Of a stretch of 64,000 nt of DNA, positions 9,347 through 18,185 are shown in pieces. Numbering within the stretch: the first letter of the stretch is position 1; each line of letters opens with the position of its first letter. Below the pieces are notes generated by a model. The model was not told the DNA's origin, did no database searches, and saw nothing but the letters and a program-made list of their open reading frames with translations. Source of the stretch: Fibrivirga algicola (lineage in GTDB: Bacteria; Bacteroidota; Bacteroidia; Cytophagales; Spirosomataceae); the NCBI RefSeq assembly GCF_011742925.1, contig NZ_WAEL01000001.1, forward strand, positions 62,001 to 126,000, read 5' to 3'. The translations under genes and the position numbers were made by a program.

Positions 9347-10180
9347 TTATGCCGTGGCCGGGACCACTTCTTCAGGAACGACTGTGTGGAGGCGCGCCTG
9401 AACATGTACCCGTGAGCCTCGCCCAGGTGCCACGTCAAAGGTAACATGCCCGTCCACTACTGACAGCCGACTTTCGATATTCCGTAACCCTAAGCCACTC
9501 CGTCGGTCTTTCACCGCTTCGTCATAATCGAACCCTTTGCCATTATCGAGCACCGACATACGTACCGAGTCATCGAGGTACAAAAACTGGATTTCGACCT
9601 GCGTGGCGGCGGCATGTTTAATGGCGTTATTGATTAACTCCTGCGCAATCCGGTAGAACATCAGCTCCTGGGCGGGGGCAATGCGCTCCAGCGAGTTGGG
9701 GGCTTCGAGCAGCACGGCTACATCGGGGCCACTGGCCTTTTCGGTGAGCTCTTCGATAGCAGCCAGCAGTCCGAAGCGTTCGAGGGTGGTTGGTACCAGA
9801 TCGCGGCTGATCCGCCGCACGTTACTCATCGTCTCGTCGAGCAGTGACCGGGTTTTTTGAACATGCAGACTGTCTTCCGGGGTATTGGTTAGCTTTCGCT
9901 CCAACTGATTCAGACTCAGCTTGGTGACGGACAACATGGTGCCGATCTCGTCGTGCAGGTCGCGGGCCAGGCGGCGGCGCTCTACTTCCTGCCCGTTGAA
10001 AGTAGCTTCCATGAGCTCTTTGCGGTAGGCTTCACGCAGTTCGTTCAGGGCCAACTGGTGACGTACCTGCCGGTTTTGGTAAAATGCCACGAAGAGGATG
10101 ATGAACATGGTCATCACCAGTAACATCGCCGAGCCCACGGCTATGTAGAACTTCATGTAAGGATCCAAGACCGAGTACAA
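9347..10180 (-). CDS. HisKA_3 (NarX/DegS-like) sensor histidine kinase
   Basis: A 277-residue kinase with one N-terminal membrane helix (about residues 10-34), a coiled segment, then the HisKA_3 box ERRRLARDLHDEIG with phospho-His in LHDE. An HPK7-type ATPase domain follows (N-box NNAIKHAA, GKGFDYDEA, GLGLRNIESR). It has no obvious sensing domain beyond the membrane anchor, so it may detect a membrane signal or a partner protein. ATG 10156, eight codons in, is an alternative start. It is separated by six bases from its response regulator gene, so the two form one operon. Confidence 0.9.
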   Translation of the reverse strand: MYSVLDPYMKFYIAVGSAMLLVMTMFIILFVAFYQNRQVRHQLALNELREAYRKELMEATFNGQEVERRRLARDLHDEIGTMLSVTKLSLNQLERKLTNTPEDSLHVQKTRSLLDETMSNVRRISRDLVPTTLERFGLLAAIEELTEKASGPDVAVLLEAPNSLERIAPAQELMFYRIAQELINNAIKHAAATQVEIQFLYLDDSVRMSVLDNGKGFDYDEAVKDRRSGLGLRNIESRLSVVDGHVTFDVAPGRGSRVHVQARLHTVVPEEVVPATA

Positions 10181-10195
10181 CTAGTAGTAGTCTGA

Positions 10196-10240
10196 TAAAA
10201 ATAAATGACCGCCCAACGTATTACAACTTTAGGGCGGTCA
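10196..10240 (-). terminator. Rho-independent terminator downstream of the IscA-like gene
   Basis: Nine-bp perfect stem, TGACCGCCC (10206-10214) with GGGCGGTCA (10232-10240). Read on the minus strand it is followed by a T-rich run (the A-rich stretch 10196-10205). It sits 40 bases after the stop of the gene at 10280-10606 and before the kinase start, so it separates the two transcripts. Confidence 0.72.
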
Positions 10241-10279
10241 CTTCACGTATTCGGTACAAAAAAAATGTAAACGGTTGGC

Positions 10280-10606
10280 TTACACGGAGAAGCTTTCGCC
10301 GCAACCGCACGTACGCGAGGCGTTGGGATTCTTAAATTGAAATCCCTTTCCGTTTAACCCGTCAGAAAAATCCAGTTCGGTGCCAGCCAGATAGAGCAGG
10401 CTTTTACGATCTACATAAATCTTAATGCCTTTGTCTTCTACGATGTGGTCGGTTGGTTGCTGAGCGGTGTCGAACTGAAGATCATACATCAGGCCTGAAC
10501 AGCCGCCACCCTGCACCGCTACCCGAATGGCAAAATCATCGGTGAGGCCATCTTTCTGGCGTAGTTCAACAATCTTATCTTTGGCTTGTTCCGTTACCGT
10601 TACCAT
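10280..10606 (-). CDS. Iron-sulfur cluster assembly protein, IscA/ErpA/SufA (A-type carrier) family
   Basis: A 108-residue A-type carrier, the usual family length. The three cluster-binding cysteines are present: Cys36 (GGGCSGLMYDL), Cys100 and Cys102 (TCGCGESF). Such proteins receive Fe-S clusters from IscU or SufBCD and deliver them to target enzymes in the cytoplasm. It stands as a single gene, divergent from the epimerase gene, with a terminator behind it. Sequence alone does not separate ErpA, IscA and SufA, so no symbol is given. Confidence 0.93.
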   Translation of the reverse strand: MVTVTEQAKDKIVELRQKDGLTDDFAIRVAVQGGGCSGLMYDLQFDTAQQPTDHIVEDKGIKIYVDRKSLLYLAGTELDFSDGLNGKGFQFKNPNASRTCGCGESFSV

Positions 10607-10755
10607 GGCATCAGTGAATAATGTATGAATAAAGTCTGCGGAACAATGATACCATCATTCCTTTCATCAAAAACGGTCTCCAGTCGTCGAAAAGTTCATG
10701 CCTCCCGTACTGAACACATGATTCGTCGCACCGACCACGTAACCCCCTCCCGAAA

Positions 10756-11169
10756 ATGTTTACTAATGTAGAACATATTGGCATTGCCGTTCGCGATCTG
10801 GCAGCTTCTAACACCCTCTTTGCCAGCCTGCTAAATGCTCAGCCTTACAAGTCAGAAGAAGTAGCGTCGGAGGGCGTAATGACTTCGTTCTTCCAGGTCA
10901 ATCAGACCAAAATAGAACTGTTGGTACCCACCCGGCCTGACAGCCCCATTGCCACGTACCTAGAAAAGCGGGGCGAAGGCATTCATCACCTGGCCTTCGA
11001 GGTGAGCAACATTGAGGCCGAAATGGCCCGGTTAAAATCGGAGGGGTTTACACTACTGAACGAGACGCCTAAGCGAGGAGCCGACAACAAGCTGGTGTGC
11101 TTTCTGCACCCTAAAACAACCAATGGCGTGTTGATTGAACTCTGCCAGGAAGTTTCGGTACAAGAGTAA
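10756..11169 (+). CDS. mce: Methylmalonyl-CoA epimerase
   Basis: A 137-residue vicinal-oxygen-chelate protein, the usual epimerase size. Motifs include EHIGIAVRDL (metal ligand His7), GIHHLAFEVSNIE (second His) and the C-terminal GVLIELCQ (Glu ligand). The enzyme interconverts the R and S forms of methylmalonyl-CoA, linking methylmalonyl-CoA mutase to propionyl-CoA metabolism in the cytoplasm. No mutase gene is in the window. A hairpin follows 40 bases after the stop. Confidence 0.93.
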   Translation: MFTNVEHIGIAVRDLAASNTLFASLLNAQPYKSEEVASEGVMTSFFQVNQTKIELLVPTRPDSPIATYLEKRGEGIHHLAFEVSNIEAEMARLKSEGFTLLNETPKRGADNKLVCFLHPKTTNGVLIELCQEVSVQE

Positions 11170-11200
11170 GTTGAACGGGTAAATTTCCAGACCCGACTAC

Positions 11201-11240
11201 AAACAAAAAAGCCAAGCGAGATTCCCCCTTGGCTTTCTGA
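11201..11240. terminator. Bidirectional terminator-like hairpin; gap 11170-11488 otherwise empty
   Basis: Stem AAAGCCAAG (11208-11216) with CTTGGCTTT (11228-11236). The minus-strand side has the better T-run, the plus side a weaker one, so it could serve both the epimerase gene and transcripts from the ABC gene. The rest of the 319-base gap is AT-rich. I see no gene or clear promoter there. Confidence 0.6.
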
Positions 11241-11488
11241 TTTACTCAACGTTATGAAAAACTTTTCTTTTCGATACAAGTATAAAGCAGAAATCTCATT
11301 ATTCAGTTCAAGAGGTAATAAAAATTTTATGCAGACTATGTAAATGGCTAATTATCAAAGCGCTGACTACACATTAAAATTTTCGTAGGACCAGTTTTAG
11401 TAGTAGATTACCCTTAAAAAAGGGGTGTAGGTGTAAGCAGAGCTACTCACCGCCAGGCCGGGAAATACGGGTAAGTAGGTAGTCTTGG

Positions 11489-12145
11489 TCATACAACCTG
11501 GCCATCGCGTAGGGTAATAGTCCGGTCGGCCAGGGCTGCCAGGGGTTCATTATGCGTTACGATAATAAACGTTTGGCCGAATTCGTCGCGCAGGTCGAAG
11601 AAGAGCTGATGAAGTTCTTCGGCATTGCGTGAATCGAGGTTGCCACTGGGCTCATCGGCAAAGACAACGGCTGGCTGGTTGATCAGCGCCCGCGCTACGG
11701 CTACGCGTTGCTGCTCACCGCCCGATAACTGCGATGGGAAATGACCTTGCCGATTTACCAGTCCGAGCTTAGCCAATAGCTGTTCGGCTCGTTGCTTTAC
11801 ATCCCGCTCGTCACGATTGGCGATGAAGCCCGGAATTGACACGTTCTCGAGGGCCGTGAATTCGGGGAGCAAATTGTGAAACTGGAAAATGAAGCCAATC
11901 TTCTCGTTCCGAAAGCGGGCTAGCTGGGTATCGTTCAGCGAAAAAACATCCTGATCGGCCAGGCGCACCGAACCCGAATCGGGACGGTCGAGGGTGCCCA
12001 GAATATGAAGCAGCGTGCTTTTGCCCGCCCCGGACGCGCCCACGATGGAAACAACCTCACCTGCCGCAACCGACAGGCTTACTTCATTCAATACAGGTAA
12101 CGGCCCGTAGGCACGACGTAGATTGGTGGCAGTTAACAGCGACAT
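11489..12145 (-). CDS. ABC transporter ATP-binding protein, LolD/MacB-like
   Basis: An ATPase subunit of about 218 residues: Walker [11 protein letters not shown]-loop [12 protein letters not shown], signature LSGGEQQRV, Walker [14 protein letters not shown]-loop VTHNE. The longer frame from 12238 adds 31 residues with no family similarity, so I prefer ATG 12145, just before [10 protein letters not shown]. The sequence fits the LolD/FtsE/MacB group, which powers FtsX-like permeases for lipoprotein release or macrolide export. No permease gene is adjacent; the partner may be elsewhere. LolD is the likeliest role but not proven. Confidence 0.88.
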   Translation of the reverse strand: MSLLTATNLRRAYGPLPVLNEVSLSVAAGEVVSIVGASGAGKSTLLHILGTLDRPDSGSVRLADQDVFSLNDTQLARFRNEKIGFIFQFHNLLPEFTALENVSIPGFIANRDERDVKQRAEQLLAKLGLVNRQGHFPSQLSGGEQQRVAVARALINQPAVVFADEPSGNLDSRNAEELHQLFFDLRDEFGQTFIIVTHNEPLAALADRTITLRDGQVV

Positions 12146-12267
12146 CGCCACAAAAATAGCACGAGACAGTACGTGGAAAAAGGTAGTATGCCGATCGGGC
12201 GGATTTAAAGAGACGGTCCGCCGCTGCGTCAGTCCCATTAAATCCGCCCGATCCGCGCACCAGCAAG

Positions 12268-13302
12268 TTATTTCGCAAAGGCGGCTGCTTCTTTATTCAG
12301 CGCCTGATCATTTTGGGTACCTTCGGTGATGAGCACACGATGCCGGAAAACTACCGACTGACCAGCTTTCAGCGTGTAATTCATGGGCGCCTCTTTTCCG
12401 CTCGACATAACGCTTGGGGCCATTGGGTTCGCCGCAAACAGGCCATAGCCACGGGCATGCCAGTAGGTAGGATAGCCCGGATTGGCGGGGTGGTCGATGA
12501 TGGTGACGGCCACCGGTTCATTTTTGGGTAACGTACCTGTCAGCGTAACCCAGGGCGCGCGGGTCCCCCAAACAGCATCACCATCAATGCCGGCAGCGCT
12601 ATGGTACTTGCCCGTCACCCCTTCGTTGTCGAGTTTTGGCACGGCAGTGGTTTTACCCGACGCGTCGGTAAACAGATCGGGCTTGGTAGATGGGTGCTCC
12701 AGTTGCCGGGCAACGCGCAGGCCCAGCATGCCTTCTTTATTGTCTTTGAAAATGACGTCGTTCCCCACGGCTTTCAACGTGGTTTGCCGGTCAATACGGC
12801 GGGTGGCGCCATCGGCCGAGAACGTAAACTGCGTTGTTTCGTGCAGCATCGGCTTGCCGTCCCTATCCTGCCAATCGGCCTCAACGGTCAGTTCGGCGCT
12901 GTTGCCGTTCTCGTTCAGCCGGGCAATGTTGGTGTTGACAATCGTACCATACATCCCCTTGGGGTCAACGGCCGACGAGTTATTCCAGAGGTCATACCCG
13001 TTCACGTCGCCGTAGTTGAACCACAGCCCTACGTGGTGTGGATGGTCAACACGTTCGCCGGGGCGAGGATCCATGGGCCAACCCCGCGTGATCGGGTTGC
13101 CCGACGCGGTCAGGATCGGATACAGCGCTGGCTTTTTCAGCACATCGGGCCCCGGGTAGATATAGGCGGTAAACAACTGCCCATCTACCAGCACCGCTAC
13201 CCGACCGGTTTCCCGTTTCAGTGTAACGCGCTGTTTTTTGGGCGGGGTGGCCGCTATGAATAAAATCAGAAGGGAGGCGACGCAAAGACTTGACAGACGC
13301 AT
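12268..13302 (-). CDS. DUF6807 (PmoA-like) family secreted protein
   Basis: A 344-residue protein with a signal peptide (MRLSSLCVASLLILFIAA). The fold family is recognised from GWPMDPRPGERVDHPHHVGL and the later GYPTYWHARGYGLFAANP. Such proteins are annotated PmoA family, but they are not methane monooxygenase subunits; in Bacteroidota they often sit near sugar-utilisation genes and their activity is unknown. Conserved His residues (HPHH, WHARGYG) may bind metal or sugar. The gene is single, between the ABC ATPase and a divergent CutC gene. Confidence 0.82.
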   Translation of the reverse strand: MRLSSLCVASLLILFIAATPPKKQRVTLKRETGRVAVLVDGQLFTAYIYPGPDVLKKPALYPILTASGNPITRGWPMDPRPGERVDHPHHVGLWFNYGDVNGYDLWNNSSAVDPKGMYGTIVNTNIARLNENGNSAELTVEADWQDRDGKPMLHETTQFTFSADGATRRIDRQTTLKAVGNDVIFKDNKEGMLGLRVARQLEHPSTKPDLFTDASGKTTAVPKLDNEGVTGKYHSAAGIDGDAVWGTRAPWVTLTGTLPKNEPVAVTIIDHPANPGYPTYWHARGYGLFAANPMAPSVMSSGKEAPMNYTLKAGQSVVFRHRVLITEGTQNDQALNKEAAAFAK

Positions 13303-13373
13303 TGTTTTCGCAGGTTATTTGTAGCCATAGAAACCCGAATGGGTGTCTGTTCTACTTTTAAAACTGGGTTGAC

Positions 13374-13472
13374 GTTCGAGGTTTGTTGTCTGGGGTTCGT
13401 GGTTACGCAGCCTCTGACGAAACAACATACACAAGCAGCGCAACCACAACCCCCAAACGAAAAACCTCAAAC
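13374..13472. repeat. Long imperfect inverted repeat, GTTGCGCTGC family
   Basis: Arms of about 34 bases (13374-13407 and 13438-13472) pair with roughly seven mismatches. The right arm, read in reverse complement, contains GGTTGTGGTTGCGCTGCTTG, related to the elements at 31065, 40598 and 54071. It lies between the divergent DUF6807 and cutC genes, ending ten bases before the cutC start, so it would form in the cutC leader RNA. Confidence 0.6.
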
Positions 13473-13481
13473 TCATTTTTT

Positions 13482-14210
13482 ATGATCATCGAAGTCTGTG
13501 CTTACTCGGTTGATGACTGCCTGGCGGCCGAACGGGCTGGGGCTAACCGGATTGAACTCTGTGGGGCCCGCGCCGAGGGAGGAATAACGCCTAGTCTGGG
13601 CCTGATTCGGGCGGCAAAGGCGGCTACATCACTGCCAGTATTTGTTATGATTCGACCCAGGGGTGGCGATTTCGTGTATTCACCGGCTGAACTGGCCGTG
13701 ATGGAAGCCGATATCGATGCTGCCCGACAAGCCAGTGCCGATGGAATCGTACTGGGTACGTTGCTGCCCGATGGTCGTGTAGATCGGGACACGACTCGCC
13801 GGTTGATAGCGCGGGCTTATTCATTGCCAATTACGTTTCATCGCGCGTTTGATCTCACCATCGACGCCGCCGAAGCCTTGGAAACATTAATCGAGCTGGG
13901 TATCGGTACGGTGCTCACGTCGGGGCAACAGGCGCGGGCCATCGATGCGCTTTCCTTGCTGGACGCGTTGGCTAAACAGGCTGCCGGACGAATTGCGATC
14001 ATGGCGGGCTCAGGCGTAAACGGGCAGAACGCGGTGCAACTGGCCCAGGCAGGTGTGTCGGCATTGCATTTGAGCGGGAGTATAACCACTGAAAGCCCGA
14101 TGCAATTCCGGCGCAATGACGTACCTATGGCCAGCACCATACCCGGCGAGTACGAACGGTTTCAAAGCAGCGAGACGGCTATTCGGGCGGTGGTTGACCA
14201 GGTTCGTTGA
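13482..14210 (+). CDS. cutC: CutC family protein (copper homeostasis)
   Basis: About 242 residues forming a TIM-barrel protein. Family signatures are EVCAYSVDDCLAAERAGANRIELC at the N-terminus, MIRPRGGDFVYS and GVLTSGQ-like GTVLTSGQQA, then IMAGSGVN. CutC has been linked to copper tolerance in some bacteria, but its biochemical role remains unclear. A longer frame from 13383 runs through the inverted repeat and has no family match, so ATG 13482 is chosen. Cytoplasmic. Confidence 0.93.
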   Translation: MIIEVCAYSVDDCLAAERAGANRIELCGARAEGGITPSLGLIRAAKAATSLPVFVMIRPRGGDFVYSPAELAVMEADIDAARQASADGIVLGTLLPDGRVDRDTTRRLIARAYSLPITFHRAFDLTIDAAEALETLIELGIGTVLTSGQQARAIDALSLLDALAKQAAGRIAIMAGSGVNGQNAVQLAQAGVSALHLSGSITTESPMQFRRNDVPMASTIPGEYERFQSSETAIRAVVDQVR

Positions 14211-14327
14211 CGTGTTATTACAGGTGAAACAGAGTTATTGGCAGGGATAGGTCCGCAGGCCAAAAAGTGACAATTGAAACCTGCCTGATCGGTATGGGGG
14301 ATCAACGGATAGAGCCCACTCTTATGA

Positions 14328-14933
14328 ATGAATAGTCAACGTATGAAACGCATCAAATTCTTAACCTACTTTGTAGTCCTATCCTTATGTTCATTCAACC
14401 GAACGAACGTACCAGAGGAAACCTATCAGCTTTACGGTGCGGTAATCAACCTACTGGCAGCAAGTAGTTCCTATTCGTATGCCGTTGTTGCGGATAGCAC
14501 AACGGTTCATCAACTTCAGGATGTTGATTTTCGTCAGCTTAGCGGTAGAACGCTGAACCCAGCCATACAGCGGCTCGTTAATGCACCGGATTGGTCTGCT
14601 TTTTTGACTGCTATCCAGATAAAAAACGTACGTAATGGTAGACTAGCAGACATGTTCGCTACCAAAACCAAGGTTCGGCTGTTGTCAAAAGCTGGCCCTA
14701 TGTACAAAAGAGACGGAAGTGGCGGGGTGACTAATCGAAGAAGAAAATTTCGTACTGTTCTGGGCCCACTGTTCCTTTCACCTGTTATCTTTTCGGCCGA
14801 TCATTCCAAGGCGATTTTTTCAGTGTACCAGTATCATGGACCCGAAAATTCAGCCGCAACGCTTTACTTGTTTGACCGAAAAGAGGATACTTCCTGGCGG
14901 CTTTATACAAGTATTCTGTTATCAATCTCCTGA
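14328..14933 (+). CDS. Hypothetical secreted protein, AT-rich orphan
   Basis: A 201-residue protein with a hydrophobic N-terminus (MKRIKFLTYFVVLSLCSF, from the second ATG at 14343), probably a signal peptide or lipoprotein-like leader. I recognise no domain. It contains FRTVLGPLFLSPVIFSAD followed by YLFDRKEDTSWRL, a pattern seen in small beta proteins. Base composition is visibly more AT-rich than the flanking cutC and hydrolase genes, and no operon partner is present; recent acquisition is possible. Function unknown. Confidence 0.6.
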   Translation: MNSQRMKRIKFLTYFVVLSLCSFNRTNVPEETYQLYGAVINLLAASSSYSYAVVADSTTVHQLQDVDFRQLSGRTLNPAIQRLVNAPDWSAFLTAIQIKNVRNGRLADMFATKTKVRLLSKAGPMYKRDGSGGVTNRRRKFRTVLGPLFLSPVIFSADHSKAIFSVYQYHGPENSAATLYLFDRKEDTSWRLYTSILLSIS

Positions 14934-14982
14934 GCTAAGTGGTTAGCCGATCCGGGTTTATACTGACCTGTTCTCTGACCAA

Positions 14983-16053
14983 TTACTTCACTAGTGCCGC
15001 TGCCAACGCGGCTGACTGAGCCTTGCTAATGCAGCGGATGGTGATGTTGTTCAACTCCTTGCTTAGTAGGCTGAATTCAGCGGCAGTGAGGTTGTTGAAG
15101 AACACGGCGGCGGCTACTCGATTGCCTTTCGTTGTTTCGGCGTAAAACGCGTTGGTGAGCACAAAGGCCGTTGAGCCCCCTTTCATGCCCAAGTGCTTAT
15201 AGACGTCCTTGTTCCCTGGATTCGCCACAAACGGCCATTCCATGATCGAATCCAGTACGGTTTGCACGGCAGTGGGGAAGTACGTGCGGGAAATGATCTT
15301 CTGCATCACCGAGGCATACTCCCGTACCGTAGACCCCGGTAGTCGATCTGACCAGCTCTTTTGCAGGTTCATGTCGGGAAAGATAAACCCCTGCTTATAC
15401 GCACCTGACCGGTCGTTTTTCAACTGCTCGTGGATGGCCTGACAGCGGGCGGCGTAGGCGTTGGCCGATAAGCTACGAACTGCCTTTGCCGCTTTTGCCG
15501 AATCAGCAGGGGCGGCAGAATACAGCATCAGAGCCGCCACGATCGGGTAGATTTGGTCGTGGTTGGGCAGTTTCAGCGTTTTCAGGTTCGCGTTCACCGC
15601 CTTTGGCCCCAGCCGGTCGAGCAGGTATTCGGTGTTGGCGTTCGAGCTAAACATGATCATGCCTTTGGCGACGTCGAGCAGCGGAACGGTACCGTTGCTG
15701 ATAAGGTTTTGCTGCGCCAGTCGCTGCTTCCAGGCCGGGTGTGCGCCCCCGTCGGTGTTGGGCAGGTAATATAGGTCTACGTCAGTCAGCGGTATGCGTT
15801 CATTCGGGTCGATCTTCCCCGCAGCAGCCTGCTGGGCAAACTCAATGGCAATGATCGTTTTCACGGCGCTGGCCAATGGCATTTTCTGGTCGGGCCGCTG
15901 GCTGATGAGTACCGTATCATTCCGAATTAAGTATAGGGCAGACCGAGTCGGATAGGTGCGCAGAAAATCAACGACGGGGTCAGGGCTGGGTGACTGAGCA
16001 GTGGCCAGGTACGTTCCCGACAGAAACAGGCAGGCAAGCAAAAATAAGCGCAT
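14983..16053 (-). CDS. Class A beta-lactamase-fold serine hydrolase
   Basis: About 356 residues with a signal peptide (MRLFLLACLFLSGTYLATAQ). The serine-hydrolase motifs are ASAVK (SxxK, catalytic Ser and Lys), SSNAN (SxN position) and KGGST (KTG position). The Ser-Ser-Asn and Lys-Gly-Gly variants depart from the SDN and KTG of true class A enzymes, so this is better described as a penicillin-binding-fold periplasmic hydrolase than as a resistance enzyme. The longer frame to 16179 has no homologous sequence before the signal peptide. Confidence 0.8.
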   Translation of the reverse strand: MRLFLLACLFLSGTYLATAQSPSPDPVVDFLRTYPTRSALYLIRNDTVLISQRPDQKMPLASAVKTIIAIEFAQQAAAGKIDPNERIPLTDVDLYYLPNTDGGAHPAWKQRLAQQNLISNGTVPLLDVAKGMIMFSSNANTEYLLDRLGPKAVNANLKTLKLPNHDQIYPIVAALMLYSAAPADSAKAAKAVRSLSANAYAARCQAIHEQLKNDRSGAYKQGFIFPDMNLQKSWSDRLPGSTVREYASVMQKIISRTYFPTAVQTVLDSIMEWPFVANPGNKDVYKHLGMKGGSTAFVLTNAFYAETTKGNRVAAAVFFNNLTAAEFSLLSKELNNITIRCISKAQSAALAAALVK

Positions 16054-16261
16054 AGCGTAAAGGACGATTGATAGCCGGAAGATCGGCGGTAGGGCTAATA
16101 GACTAGAATCTCTTTTGACAAATGGCCATCCAGACCGATAAACGGGGGAGGACATCCAAAAGTAGCGTCGGATTAGCAAGCTAATGCCCGCTACTATGTA
16201 TTACCAACTAACGATGAAAACGGCCCTTCATCAAAACGGGCACCCGTTCTTACTAACTCCA

Positions 16262-16292
16262 TTTGCCGTTTATCACCCACCCTGTACGTTTG
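16262..16292 (+). promoter_or_regulatory. Bacteroidota-type promoter of the PspC/LiaF-like genes
   Basis: A TTTG (-33 element, 16262-16265) lies 19 bases before TACGTTTG (-7 element, 16285-16292), an exact match to the TAnnTTTG consensus and spacing of the primary sigma factor in this phylum. Transcription would start near 16299, about 25 bases before the ATG at 16324. Confidence 0.68.
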
Positions 16293-16323
16293 ACCCATAC
16301 TTCAACAGAAGATACCTACTGAC

Positions 16324-16833
16324 ATGGAAAAACGTTTGGAACGTTACCTCGACGAAGCACAGATCGGGGGCGTGGCGGCCGGACTGGCCCATTACTTCGA
16401 CATCGATCGGACGCTGATCCGGGTACTGTTTGTCGCCGGACTCTTCATTCCGTCGGCACCAGCATTCATCCTATATATTATCTTGTGGATTGTCTTGCCC
16501 GAACGCCGGTTTGGGTTGTCTTCTCAATCGCAAACAACCGTTTTTTCAAACCCAGCTTTTTCTATGTCGTCTACTGACCAAAAGCGTAACGGTAACCTCA
16601 TTGGTGGCGCCGTTCTGATTATCATCGGCGTGTTCGCCCTGCTCGAGCGCTATACAGACATCGACTTCAGCGATGTGTGGCCCCTGTTGCTGATCGGTTT
16701 CGGTGCCTGGCTGATCCTGAGAGATCGTGACCGGAGAGCGAATTCGTCGAGCTACCTCGACAACGATCCTACGCCGCCCACACCGCCGACAAACGATCCC
16801 TACGACCCAAACCGGCCTATCAACCAGGTGTAA
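16324..16833 (+). CDS. PspC domain membrane protein
   Basis: A 169-residue inner-membrane protein. Residues 1-60 are a PspC domain (GVAAGLAHYFDIDRTLIRVLF, then a helix ending at VLPERR). A second region around residues 95-135 holds two short helices (LIGGAVLIIIGVFALLER and VWPLLLIGFGAWLIL), as in DUF5668/LiaI-LiaF membrane modules. PspC-type proteins act in envelope-stress signalling. The C-terminus is proline- and asparagine-rich. It is co-directional with the next gene, 117 bases on, which carries the same membrane module. Confidence 0.85.
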   Translation: MEKRLERYLDEAQIGGVAAGLAHYFDIDRTLIRVLFVAGLFIPSAPAFILYIILWIVLPERRFGLSSQSQTTVFSNPAFSMSSTDQKRNGNLIGGAVLIIIGVFALLERYTDIDFSDVWPLLLIGFGAWLILRDRDRRANSSSYLDNDPTPPTPPTNDPYDPNRPINQV

Positions 16834-16950
16834 TGGGCGAAGAGCGGGGCGTTCTAGGCCTGGGGCAGCGGGTGTTATTGCCAGTGCGTATGCAACACCT
16901 CCTTTTCCAGGCCCGCTTCTCCGCGCCTGTCACCCCCTAAACTGCTCATC

Positions 16951-18015
16951 ATGAATACGAATCGTAATTTTTTCTGGGGCCTCACCTGCGTCACACTGGG
17001 CGTGTTGTTTCTGGCCCGTAACTGGAACCTGTTTCCAATGCCCGACTGGCACTTTGTGCGTACGCTCTGGCCCGTGTTGCTCATCTTAGGCGGTGCGGCG
17101 CTGATTCTACGGACTACAACGCCCGTCATGTCGGTTGTGGCTACGGGATTACTGGCGGTTGCTTTACCGTTCTGGTTATTCAGTTACATCGGGCGCCATC
17201 ATAGTTACCGGGAAGACCGCGACTTGTCCATGCGGTTCGATCCGCCTTCGCCGCCCAGCCCGCCTAGTCCGCCCGGCGTTCCTAATCCACCATCGATGGA
17301 TATGGACGATGATAACGACGACGATGAGGATGACGACGACGATGACTTCGATACGAATCGCCATTTAAAGGCTGGAACGTTCATGGAAGACATGCCCGTA
17401 CCAGCACCAGCCGAAGCCCGGTTCAGACTGGAAGGAGGGGCCGCAAAATTCAAAATGGATGATACAACGCCTAAACTGATTGATGCCCGTACCAAAGCTG
17501 TGAATCTGTACAGCATGAGCATTGACCGGGTCGGTACGCAAATTCCAACCGTTCGCCTGTCGCCCGCCAAAGGAAGCAGCAACAACATCAGTCTATTCGA
17601 TGATGATGGCGATTCTGATTTCGGTGAAGTGGTGGTGAAGCTGAACGAAAGCCCACTCTGGGACATGCAGATGGATTTTGGCGCTGGCGCCGCCGATTTT
17701 GATCTTAGCCGATACGCCGTGAAGGCATTGAAAGTGGAAGCCGGGGCCGCGAGCCTTGACCTTCGCCTCGGTGATAGGGCCGCGCAGTCAGATGTGCGAA
17801 TCTCGTCGGGCATGGCGTCCGTTAAGATCAAAGTGCCTAAAACAGCGGGTGTAAAGATCACGACCGATGGTGGCCTGAACTCCACCGATATCGACGATGA
17901 TTTTGATAAAGTTGGCAGCAGCACGTACCTGAGCCCCAACTACAATACGTCGACCAAAAAAATTACGATTCGCTACGATGGAGGCCTCTCCAGCCTCAAG
18001 GTGTCACGTTACTAA
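16951..18015 (+). CDS. LiaF-like membrane protein with Pro-rich and Asp-rich linker
   Basis: A 354-residue protein. Two to three N-terminal helices (FFWGLTCVTLGVLFLARNW, LWPVLLILGGAALIL and a third) match the LiaF/DUF5668 membrane region. Residues about 94-130 are a linker with PPSPPSPPSPPG followed by an almost unbroken run of Asp (MDDDNDDDEDDDDDDFD). The C-terminal half (from about 150) resembles the LiaF/toast-rack beta domain, with repeated short strands and Asp-Phe/Asp-Leu turns (GAGAADFDLSRY, GAASLDLRLGD). This suggests envelope-stress sensing with the PspC protein. The acidic run may bind cations. Confidence 0.75.
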   Translation: MNTNRNFFWGLTCVTLGVLFLARNWNLFPMPDWHFVRTLWPVLLILGGAALILRTTTPVMSVVATGLLAVALPFWLFSYIGRHHSYREDRDLSMRFDPPSPPSPPSPPGVPNPPSMDMDDDNDDDEDDDDDDFDTNRHLKAGTFMEDMPVPAPAEARFRLEGGAAKFKMDDTTPKLIDARTKAVNLYSMSIDRVGTQIPTVRLSPAKGSSNNISLFDDDGDSDFGEVVVKLNESPLWDMQMDFGAGAADFDLSRYAVKALKVEAGAASLDLRLGDRAAQSDVRISSGMASVKIKVPKTAGVKITTDGGLNSTDIDDDFDKVGSSTYLSPNYNTSTKKITIRYDGGLSSLKVSRY

Positions 18016-18045
18016 TTGTTATTAGACTACCCTTTCCTTTACCGC

Positions 18046-18080
18046 AAAGCCGCCCTGCCTACCAGCCGGGCGGCTTTTTT
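18046..18080 (+). terminator. Rho-independent terminator after the PspC/LiaF-like pair
   Basis: Ten-bp stem AAAGCCGCCC (18046-18055) and GGGCGGCTTT (18068-18077) followed by a T-run, 30 bases after the stop of the LiaF-like gene. Confidence 0.85.
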
Positions 18081-18185
18081 ATGATTCGTTGGCAACTGCC
18101 AGTAGTTGAAAACCGTTAGTTCTTTTGTGAGGCGTGTAACACCGCGGTGCGTTTGGTGTTTCTAAAGAAGCGTATAAAAACCATC

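Noticed and set aside
12151-12158. TATTTTTG box upstream of the LolD-like gene (minus strand)
   Set aside because: It matches TAnnTTTG, but has no -33 element at the right distance and would start transcription at the start codon.
17205-17939. Long antisense open frame opposite the LiaF-like gene
   Set aside because: Its serine-rich translation is a shadow of the Asp-rich and Pro-rich coding strand; no start context or homology supports it.
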